Positions 1 through 5,602 of a DNA stretch of 5,602 nt are shown here, in pieces. The notes below the pieces were generated by a model. The model was given only the letters and a program-made list of their open reading frames with translations. It did not search any database and was not told the DNA's origin. The stretch lies in contig PLHN01000333.1 of the NCBI GenBank assembly GCA_003139975.1, forward strand, positions 1,707-7,308, read 5' to 3'. Each line of letters opens with the position of its first letter. Within the stretch, counting starts at the first letter, position 1. This DNA is from Acidobacteriaceae bacterium (GTDB lineage: Bacteria; Acidobacteriota; Terriglobia; Terriglobales; Acidobacteriaceae). Both the position numbers and the translations under genes were made by a program.

Positions 1-1817
1 TACTCGCTGCCGCAATGCGCGCACTTGTCGGGAATGTGCGTGACGTATCCGCAGTAGTGACATTCCATCTTGTGCTCGCGCTTGTGGTGCGTCATGGAAA
101 CGGCGCAGTTCTTGCATTGCAGCGCTTCTCCGCACGCCCGGCACAGCGCGACTGGCGAGTAGCCGCGCCGGTTGAGCAGCACCATCACCTGCTCTTTTCT
201 CTCCAGCCGTTCGCGGATTTCTTCCGCCAGCTTCCGCGAGATCACCTGCTCCTTGCCGGTTTCCTGGAATTCCTGGCGCATGTCGATGATCTCGACTGCG
301 GGAAGCGGGCGATTCTCGACACGATCGGGCAGCTCGACAAGCGCGTATTTGTTCTTCTTGGCGTTGTAATACGATTCGAGCGAGGGCGTGGCCGATCCGA
401 GAACAACGACAGCGCCGGCCATTTTGGCGCGCATCACGGCCACATCGCGCGCATGATAGCGTGGCGTTTCCTCCTGCTTGTAAGATGAATCCTGTTCCTC
501 GTCCACGATGAGAAGCGCGAGATCGCTGACCGGGGCAAACACGGCCGAGCGCGTACCGACTACCACGCGCGCGGCTCCGCGCTTGATGCGATGCCACTGT
601 TCGGCGCGCTCGTCGTTGGAAAGGCCGGAATGCAGAATGGCTACCTCGTCGCCGAAGACCTGAATCAAGTCGGCTGCCATAGCGGGCGTGAGGCCGATTT
701 CTGGCACCAACAAGATGGAAGAGCGTCCCTGCTCGAGCACTTCGCGCATGACGGCTAGATAGACCGCGGTCTTGCCCGAGCCGGTCACTCCATGAAGCAA
801 CATTCCGGCAAACTTGCGGGCGTCCACGGTTTCGCGAAGTTTTTCCAGCGCTTGCTGTTGCGCTGGGCTGAACTCAAACTCGAAGGGCGAGCGGCGCGGC
901 TTGAGTTTCGGGCCGCTGAATTCCTGCGGCTCATCCACCAGTTCGAGCAGCCCGCGCCGCACGAGCGTGCCGAGCGCAGTGCGTGGCACGTCGATCTCGC
1001 GCAGCCTTTCGACGGGGACGCGACCTCCCGCCGCCGCCAGCGCCTCAATCAGAGTGCGCTGGTTGGCGTTGAGGTTTGACGATCTGCGGGGACGGGACGC
1101 CCCTGCGGCAGGCTCAGGGCAGGCTCCCGCAACCAACGGTGGGGTGCCGGCGCTACGCGTGTCGTGGCGGGCGGGAGAGCCCGGCTCCGCACTGAGCAGT
1201 ACCGCTACTTTGATCATTCGCGCCGCGTCCCGTGTCGCCGAAACGTCTTCTCGTGCAATCCACTTTTTGCGTACCATGCCTGCAACCAGGCCTCGCGACA
1301 CTCCGGTGGCGCTGCGCAGACTCTTTTCATTCACGCGACCGCCGTCGCGTTCGGCCAGATAGTCGAGCACGCGGAACTCGACGAGCTGTTCTTCTGGCGT
1401 GCGCTGCGAGCGGGCAGGCGATCCCGACTGGCCGGCCAAGTGCAGTGCCATGTGTCCGGCGTCTGCGATGCGATAGGTGATGATCCGTTTGAACTCCGCG
1501 GAGAGCGGCAGCATGGTGCGAAAGACTTCGCCGATTGGCGCGAGATAGTAATCGGCAATCCACCGGCCCAGCTTCAGCAGCTGGTCCTCAAGAACAGGGG
1601 TGAGGTCGAGGGATTCGATCACCTTTTTGATTTTGACGTCTTTGCCTTCGGACTGGGGCGGGCGATCATGCAAATCAACAACGATGCCCGGCATGCGCTG
1701 TTGGCGAAACGGCACAAGCACGCGTCCGCCGATAACCGGCTCCATGCCGGGAGGGATGGCGTAGGTGAACGCCATGTCGAGCGGCACGGGTAGGGCGACG
1801 TCAGCGAAGGTGGGCAT
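1..1817 (-). CDS. priA: Primosomal protein N' (replication restart helicase PriA), 3' end missing
   Basis: PriA is a superfamily 2 3'-to-5' DNA helicase that binds stalled forks and starts reloading of the replicative helicase. 605 codons are visible from ATG at 1817; the frame is open to the left edge. In order: N-terminal fork-binding domain (about 1-105, including WIADYYLAPIGEV), a winged-helix region (about 145-190), a Pro/Ala/Gly-rich linker (about 207-245), a second helix-turn-helix-like segment (about 248-292), then the helicase core. Walker A is GVTGSGKT (343-350), followed by LVPEIGLTP (370-378), GTRSAVF (420-426), motif II DEEQ (439-442) and GSATPSLES (474-482). Eight zinc-binding cysteines at 559, 562, 568, 571, 586, 589, 599 and 602 have exactly the spacing known for E. 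coli PriA (436 to 479), an offset of 123 residues, so the full protein should be longer than the 732-residue E. coli one. Motif II usually reads DEEH. The start follows the upstream stop by 28 bp and has no clear Shine-Dalgarno sequence. About 250 C-terminal residues lie outside the window. Confidence 0.97.
   Translation of the reverse strand, partial: MPTFADVALPVPLDMAFTYAIPPGMEPVIGGRVLVPFRQQRMPGIVVDLHDRPPQSEGKDVKIKKVIESLDLTPVLEDQLLKLGRWIADYYLAPIGEVFRTMLPLSAEFKRIITYRIADAGHMALHLAGQSGSPARSQRTPEEQLVEFRVLDYLAERDGGRVNEKSLRSATGVSRGLVAGMVRKKWIAREDVSATRDAARMIKVAVLLSAEPGSPARHDTRSAGTPPLVAGACPEPAAGASRPRRSSNLNANQRTLIEALAAAGGRVPVERLREIDVPRTALGTLVRRGLLELVDEPQEFSGPKLKPRRSPFEFEFSPAQQQALEKLRETVDARKFAGMLLHGVTGSGKTAVYLAVMREVLEQGRSSILLVPEIGLTPAMAADLIQVFGDEVAILHSGLSNDERAEQWHRIKRGAARVVVGTRSAVFAPVSDLALLIVDEEQDSSYKQEETPRYHARDVAVMRAKMAGAVVVLGSATPSLESYYNAKKNKYALVELPDRVENRPLPAVEIIDMRQEFQETGKEQVISRKLAEEIRERLERKEQVMVLLNRRGYSPVALCRACGEALQCKNCAVSMTHHKREHKMECHYCGYVTHIPDKCAHCGSE
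1083..1199 (-). repeat. Repeat-like insert in the priA linker, in frame
   Basis: This stretch encodes PriA residues about 207-245, between the winged-helix region and the second helix-turn-helix-like segment, and does not resemble a folded PriA domain. It holds two direct copies of GGCAGGCTC (1107-1115 and 1118-1126, 11-bp period), an inverted pair CCCTG/CAGGG (1101-1105 and 1115-1119), and a perfect hairpin CGGGC/GCCCG (1168-1172 and 1179-1183, 6-base loop). From memory, the core around 1101-1125 resembles a short GGCTCAGGGCAGG-type repeat scattered through many bacterial genomes. The boundaries are estimates. The insert keeps the frame. It could also be an ordinary low-complexity linker. 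Confidence 0.45.
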
Positions 1818-1845
1818 GTAATTGGAAGGATATAACAGTGAAAAA

Positions 1846-2139
1846 TCAGAACAGATTAGCTTCGCCTACAAACGTTCCGCCCGGTGCCATAATAAAGCTG
1901 TTGCAGAGGGGCTTAAACGCGCTCCACCCGCCGTCATCCACGGCAGCGATTACGCGGATATCGCCACCTTTCTTGCTGTCCCAGAAAACCTGAGTTTCCA
2001 ATTGATAAGTTTTTCCGTCTTCACCAACCGTAGATATCGTGTCTGAATGACCGATCAAAGCGACCAGTTCTTGATAAGTGCGCTGCCGAAGGTCTTTCAG
2101 TCGGTCATCCAGAACTGCGTACGCAATCTGCTGGTGCAT
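1846..2139 (-). CDS. Small conserved-type protein of unknown function, 97 aa
   Basis: I cannot name a function. The protein has a predicted helical N-terminal part (about 1-30: LDDRLKDLRQRTYQELVALI), then an apparently beta-rich part that begins TVGEDGKTYQLETQVFWD (about 37-54) and ends with IRVIAAVDDGGWSAF (61-75) and FIMAPGGTFVGE (82-93). The pattern (Gly-Lys-Thr-Tyr, VFWD, VDDGGW, FIMAP-GG-FVGE) resembles, from memory, short uncharacterised proteins seen in Acidobacteria and other phyla. There is no signal peptide, membrane segment or obvious catalytic motif, so it is probably cytoplasmic. ATG at 2139 is preferred over an in-frame TTG at 2145, because AGGA lies 6 bases before the ATG and directly against the TTG. 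It starts 36 bp after the glycosylase stop and ends 28 bp before priA, so it is probably co-transcribed with both. Uninterrupted reading and a placed ribosome site support a real gene. Confidence 0.75.
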   Translation of the reverse strand: MHQQIAYAVLDDRLKDLRQRTYQELVALIGHSDTISTVGEDGKTYQLETQVFWDSKKGGDIRVIAAVDDGGWSAFKPLCNSFIMAPGGTFVGEANLF

Positions 2140-2145
2140 GGGCAA

Positions 2146-2149
2146 TCCT
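2146..2149 (-). promoter_or_regulatory. Shine-Dalgarno AGGA that decides the start of the 97-aa protein
   Basis: On the minus strand the message reads CTAGGATTGCCCATG. The AGGA has a normal 6-base spacing to the ATG at 2139 but no spacing to the TTG at 2145. This favours the shorter protein. Confidence 0.55.
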
Positions 2150-2175
2150 AGCTTCTCGGAAAAAGGCGTTCGATC

Positions 2176-3093
<918 letters not shown>

Positions 3094-3142
3094 TGCGGAT
3101 AAGGATAACAAACCGTGGAACGGACAGACGAGGCGGCTGTTC

Positions 3143-4351
3143 CTACGCGGGGATTGTCGCTTGCTTGCGCAGCTTCACCACCTGGTCGAGGACGTGTTGC
3201 GCGACTTCCCACTTCGAGGTTTCAGGGACCTCAATGACTTCGTCGTGCGAGATGATTGTGACCGCGTTGCGATCGGAATCGAAGCCAACTCCTTCGCGCG
3301 AAACGTCGTTCACGACAATGGCATCGAGCGATTTGGATGACAGCTTTTTGCGCGCGTTTTCGAGAATGTTCTCGGTTTCGGCCGCGAAGCCGACGACGAT
3401 TTGCGATTTTTTTTGCCGCGCCAACTCCGCCAGAATGTCCGGGGTTGGCTCCAGTTCGAGCGTCATCGGTCCCTTACGCTTGATCTTTTGTGTCGCCGTC
3501 GCCTTGGGGCGAAAATCCGCAACCGCCGCAGTCTTTATGACCACTGTGCTCTCAGGAAACAGTTTCAAGACCGCCACACGCATTTCTTCAGCGGTTTCCA
3601 CTTGGGTAAGTTCCGCGGCTCCGGGAGGCGTGATGGAAGTGGGGCCGCTGATGAGCAGCACGCGGGCACCACGGCGGAGCGCAGCTTCAGCAAGGGCGTA
3701 TCCCATGCGGCCACTCGAGCGATTCGTCAGATAGCGCACGGGATCGATCTTTTCCCTGGTCGGGCCAGCGGTAATCAGCACGGTCTCTCCGGCCAAATCT
3801 TGCGCAGCCCCAAGTGCGGCGAGCACTTCCGCCACAATCGTTTCGTTCTCCGCGAGGCGGCCGGCTCCTGTCATTCCGCAGGCCAGATATCCCGTGCCTG
3901 GTTCGACGATCCTGACGCCGCGCTTTCGCAGGGTTTCCAGATTCGCTTGCGTGGCCGCATGATTCCACATGTTCACGTTCATCGCAGGAGCAACCACTAT
4001 CGGTGCCGTGGTCGCCAGATAGAGGGTGGAGAGAAAATCGTTGGCGATGCCTTGGGCGAACTTTGCCAGAACGTCTGCGGTCGCGGGCGCAACCAGGAGA
4101 GCGTCAATCGTCTGCGCAATCGCGATGTGCTCGATGGCAGATTCGACATTGGCCTGCGCATCGTCGGAGCCAAAGAGGTCGGTGATGACTTTCTCTCCGG
4201 AGAGCGCCGCGAAAGTGAGGGGACGAACAAATTCCTGCGCCGCGCGCGTCATCACGACCTGCACGCGAATTCCCCGGTCCTGCAGCAGGCGGACAATCTC
4301 CGCCGACTTGTAAGCCGCAATGCCACCAGACACGCCAAGCGCGATTTTCAT
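3143..4351 (-). CDS. coaBC: Bifunctional phosphopantothenoylcysteine decarboxylase / phosphopantothenate-cysteine ligase, 402 aa
   Basis: CoaBC performs two consecutive steps of coenzyme A synthesis: CoaB joins cysteine to 4'-phosphopantothenate using CTP, and CoaC decarboxylates the product with FMN to 4'-phosphopantetheine. The N-terminal CoaC domain (about 1-185) has the flavin-binding start GVSGGIAAYK (6-15), His75 in EHI, PATAD (89-93), PAMNVNMW (122-129) and the substrate-clamp Cys158 in GYLACG. The CoaB domain (about 189-402) has TAGPTRE (194-200), Asn210 in LTNRSSGRMG, AAVADFRP (275-282) and Lys289 in QKIKRK. His75, Asn125, Cys158, Asn210 and Lys289 fall at the E. coli numbering of the known active-site residues, so both activities should be intact. 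ATG at 4351 gives the canonical MKIALGVSGG start; an in-frame TTG at 4396 would add 15 atypical residues. No Shine-Dalgarno sequence precedes it. It lies 124 bp after rpoZ, the largest gap in the window. Confidence 0.98.
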   Translation of the reverse strand: MKIALGVSGGIAAYKSAEIVRLLQDRGIRVQVVMTRAAQEFVRPLTFAALSGEKVITDLFGSDDAQANVESAIEHIAIAQTIDALLVAPATADVLAKFAQGIANDFLSTLYLATTAPIVVAPAMNVNMWNHAATQANLETLRKRGVRIVEPGTGYLACGMTGAGRLAENETIVAEVLAALGAAQDLAGETVLITAGPTREKIDPVRYLTNRSSGRMGYALAEAALRRGARVLLISGPTSITPPGAAELTQVETAEEMRVAVLKLFPESTVVIKTAAVADFRPKATATQKIKRKGPMTLELEPTPDILAELARQKKSQIVVGFAAETENILENARKKLSSKSLDAIVVNDVSREGVGFDSDRNAVTIISHDEVIEVPETSKWEVAQHVLDQVVKLRKQATIPA

Positions 4352-4403
4352 AGGAAGAAGCGATGTCCTAAGTTCTGGTCCGAACGCCGCTTTCAAAATG
4401 GAT

Positions 4404-4444
4404 GCCGCAAATGGGCCAAGGGTTCAGCCCTGCGGATTTGCGGC
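4404..4444. repeat. Imperfect palindrome between rpoZ and coaBC
   Basis: A perfect 9-bp inverted pair, GCCGCAAAT (4404-4412) and ATTTGCGGC (4436-4444), encloses an inner pair AGGG (4419-4422) and CCCT (4428-4431) around a 5-base loop. On the minus strand the centre reads AGGGCTGAACCCTT. From memory, GGCTGAA-centred palindromes are dispersed repeats in acidobacterial genomes. No run of T follows on the minus strand, so it is not a typical rho-independent terminator. In RNA it could still fold and act on processing or stability of the rpoZ-coaBC message. The rest of the 124-bp gap (4352-4475) shows nothing else I can support. Confidence 0.7.
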
Positions 4445-4475
4445 CAAACTGGTTCGTCCCGACCACTACCGGCCT

Positions 4476-4712
4476 CTAGGCATCCTCCGCAAACTTGCCG
4501 GCGCTCTCACCCGCCGCCTCCGTTGCAAGCTTGGGCAGTTCCGGAACTATCCACTTCACTTTGCCGGCTTTGATTTCATCCTGTGCGATACGGCACGGTT
4601 TGCGTGAGATGGTCTCGATTACTGGCGGAGCACCAGCTTGCAGTTGCCGGGCTCGCCGGGCTGCCACCAGAATGTAACGGTAGTTGCTGTCAAACCCCTC
4701 GATTAACTTCAT
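4476..4712 (-). CDS. rpoZ: DNA-directed RNA polymerase omega subunit, 78 aa
   Basis: Omega binds the beta' subunit and helps RNA polymerase to fold and assemble. The family signature is near the N-terminus: NYRYILVAARRARQL (10-24), matching the usual N-R-x-x-L-V-x-V-A-A-R-R-A-R-Q pattern, followed by PPVIETISRKPCRIAQDEI (29-47) and KVKW (51-54), which align with the conserved multi-helix core. The C-terminal tail (about 58-78) is Ala/Glu-rich, and such tails vary between species. The length is normal for the family. The protein lacks the first few residues of the E. coli MARVTVQDAVEK start and begins MKLIEGFDSNY, a form that fits acidobacterial versions. The start at 4712 has the best ribosome site in the window. 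It sits 45 bp after gmk, the common gmk-rpoZ order. The gmk neighbour supports the call, since omega is linked to (p)ppGpp sensing in proteobacteria, though no such binding site can be judged here. Confidence 0.94.
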   Translation of the reverse strand: MKLIEGFDSNYRYILVAARRARQLQAGAPPVIETISRKPCRIAQDEIKAGKVKWIVPELPKLATEAAGESAGKFAEDA

Positions 4713-4719
4713 AGGACTC

Positions 4720-4725
4720 TCTCCT
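4720..4725 (-). promoter_or_regulatory. Strong Shine-Dalgarno of rpoZ (AGGAGA)
   Basis: The minus strand reads CCAGGAGAGAGTCCTATG, placing AGGAGA 7 bases before the rpoZ start. It is clearly stronger than anything before gmk, coaBC, the glycosylase or priA. The AGGA can pair with TCCT immediately before the ATG (4 bp, 5-base loop), a weak pairing that may be chance. Confidence 0.7.
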
Positions 4726-4757
4726 GGAACTCAATCGCCTAGCACAGCTGGGGGACC

Positions 4758-5444
4758 TCAATTACGCACTGGTACGGTCACGAATGAAGCCAGAATCGGT
4801 TGTACTCGCCCGCGCGCTTGTTCGAGACGGCAAGGTCTCGCCGTCTCAAGAAGCTGAACTTGTTCCGCCGTTGGCTTCGCCCCGCTTCGCCAGATCCGCT
4901 CGGCCATTACCACGGCCTTGAGTTCATCGGCAGATTGTTCGAGCAGGTTATTTACTAATATATAGTCGTATTTCGTGTAATTCTCAATCTCTCGCCGGGC
5001 CGTGTCCAACCGGCGACGAATGACCGGCTCCGGATCGAGACCCCGGTTTCGCAGTCGCCACTCCAGTTTGTCCCGGTCCGGTGGAAGAATGAAGATGCTA
5101 ACAGCATCGGGGAGTTTTTCTTTCACCTGGGCCGCCCCTTGCACATCGATATCGAGCAACAGGTCCCGGCCGTGCTTCTGGCTCTCGCGCAAGAATTTCC
5201 GCGCGGTACCATAGTAATTTCCAAACACGCGGGCATACTCGAGGAATTCATCGGCCGCGATCATGGCCTCGAATTCGGCCTCGGAAACGAAAAAATACTC
5301 CTTGCCGTTCTGTTCGCTGCCGCGTGCTGGACGGGTGGTATAAGAGACCGAAAAATCGAGCCCATGCACCATCTTGAACAACTCATTGACCAGAGTCGAT
5401 TTTCCTGACCCGGACGGCGCCGACACAATAAAGACGATGCTCAT
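4758..5444 (-). CDS. gmk: Guanylate kinase, 228 aa
   Basis: Gmk transfers phosphate from ATP to GMP, giving GDP for GTP and dGTP synthesis. The P-loop is APSGSGKST (9-17). The GMP-binding domain has SYTTRPARGSEQNGKEY (34-50), with Ser34, Arg38, Arg41, Glu44 and Tyr50 in the usual places, and EYARVFGNYYGT (69-80) with Glu69 and Tyr78. DIDVQGA (98-104) is the conserved nucleotide-binding strand, RLRNRGLD (130-137) with the Arg-rich RRRLDTARRE (143-152) forms the lid, and YDYILVNN (159-166) completes the core. The core is complete, so it should be active. Its length exceeds the usual 205 or so residues by about 20, all in the C-terminal tail, where codons 200-207 coincide with a perfect palindrome. 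The ATG overlaps the yicC stop in ATGA, which indicates translational coupling; no good Shine-Dalgarno sequence is present. Confidence 0.98.
   Translation of the reverse strand: MSIVFIVSAPSGSGKSTLVNELFKMVHGLDFSVSYTTRPARGSEQNGKEYFFVSEAEFEAMIAADEFLEYARVFGNYYGTARKFLRESQKHGRDLLLDIDVQGAAQVKEKLPDAVSIFILPPDRDKLEWRLRNRGLDPEPVIRRRLDTARREIENYTKYDYILVNNLLEQSADELKAVVMAERIWRSGAKPTAEQVQLLETARPCRLEQARGRVQPILASFVTVPVRN
4824..4847. repeat. Palindrome inside the C-terminal coding tail of gmk
   Basis: Two perfect 8-bp arms, GAGACGGC (4824-4831) and GCCGTCTC (4840-4847), flank an 8-base loop AAGGTCTC, which itself contains GTCTC. The 24 bp equal exactly eight gmk codons (200-207, ETARPCRL) in a part of the protein beyond the catalytic core. 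This fits a small repeat tolerated in frame. From memory, similar GAGACGGCGAGAC sequences occur many times in acidobacterial genomes. Confidence 0.6.
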
Positions 5445-5602
5445 TCGAGATTCTGCACCTGCTCCCGTGCTTTTTCGATTTCCGACTTCATCAATAAGCC
5501 TGCTTCGGTGATTTTCAATGCCTCGCCCGCCAAGCCCGAGGTTTTCGATAGCAGCGTGTTTGCCTCGCGGTTCATCTCTTGCAGCAGGAAATCCATTTTC
5601 TT
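5441..5602 (-). CDS. yicC: YicC/YloC family endoribonuclease, C-terminal 53 residues only
   Basis: Only the C-terminal end is present; the 5' part lies beyond the right edge. The visible residues begin KKMDFLLQEMNREANTLLSK, the highly conserved C-terminal motif of the YicC family (DUF1732), and continue through an amphipathic helical stretch to EKAREQVQNLE and TGA at 5441-5443. E. coli YicC, about 287 residues, has been described as an endoribonuclease acting in small-RNA turnover; catalytic residues of that family in this fragment cannot be judged with confidence. The stop overlaps the gmk start by four bases (ATGA), as expected for the conserved yicC-gmk pair (yloC-remA-gmk in Bacillus). 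Gene identity is secure from the motif and the neighbour. Confidence 0.95.
   Translation of the reverse strand, partial: KKMDFLLQEMNREANTLLSKTSGLAGEALKITEAGLLMKSEIEKAREQVQNLE

Noticed and set aside
814..1793. Plus-strand open frames of 182 and 209 codons opposite priA
   Set aside because: They overlap each other and are antisense to a continuous PriA reading with canonical domains. Their compositions (Ser/Arg-rich, His/Arg-rich) are typical of shadow frames.
3094..3111. Longer glycosylase from TTG at 3111
   Set aside because: It has no ribosome site and adds only LLSLSA-type residues; the ATG at 3093 is preferred, although the sequence does not settle it.
3117..3143. Possible terminator hairpin after coaBC (GGAAC with GTTCC)
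   Set aside because: The arms pair only with unmatched bases between them, and no T-run follows on the minus strand. It is too weak to call a terminator.
4352..4396. Longer coaBC from TTG at 4396
   Set aside because: It would add 15 residues before the canonical MKIALGVSGG start that matches the family N-terminus, and part of it lies close to the palindrome. The ATG at 4351 is the better start.
4352..4475. Possible riboswitch or small RNA in the rpoZ-coaBC gap
   Set aside because: Only the single palindrome is visible; no conserved riboswitch core or promoter boxes were recognised, and the gap is short.
3401..4573. Plus-strand open frame of 390 codons opposite coaBC
   Set aside because: It runs antisense to coaBC, whose active-site residues all match. 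The translation is Arg/His/Gly-rich with no family motif, and it reads across gene boundaries. It is a GC-bias shadow.

Overview
The window is a tightly packed run of seven genes, all on the minus strand, in moderately GC-rich DNA. In transcription order (high to low coordinate) they are: the 3' end of yicC (endoribonuclease family), gmk (guanylate kinase), rpoZ (RNA polymerase omega), coaBC (two steps of coenzyme A synthesis), a family-4 4Fe-4S uracil-DNA glycosylase, a conserved-looking 97-residue protein of unknown function, and priA (replication restart helicase), whose 3' end runs off the left edge. No transposase, integrase, rRNA, tRNA or CRISPR array was seen.

The order yicC-gmk-rpoZ-coaBC-priA is a well-known bacterial housekeeping cluster, for example in Bacillus, where def and fmt follow priA. 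A family-4 uracil-DNA glycosylase plus a small protein between coaBC and priA, the glycosylase N-terminus ([20 protein letters not shown]), and GGCTGAA-centred and GAGACGGC-type palindromes together suggest Acidobacteriota, probably a Terriglobia-like lineage. This is an inference from memory of gene order and sequence style, not a search result.

Layout: yicC and gmk overlap by 4 bp (ATGA). Then come a 45-bp gap, rpoZ, a 124-bp gap with a long imperfect palindrome, coaBC, a 49-bp gap, the glycosylase, a 36-bp gap, the small gene, a 28-bp gap and priA. The spacing fits one transcription unit. No convincing internal promoter or rho-independent terminator is visible. The products share a nucleotide, transcription and genome-maintenance theme: GMP to GDP, RNA polymerase assembly, CoA supply, uracil removal and fork restart.

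The main non-routine signal is repeat-like palindromic DNA at three places: in the coding linker of priA, in the coding tail of gmk, and between rpoZ and coaBC. The two coding cases keep the reading frame, so they look like tolerated insertions of small dispersed repeats. Otherwise this is an ordinary core-genome region, and I see no new multigene system.
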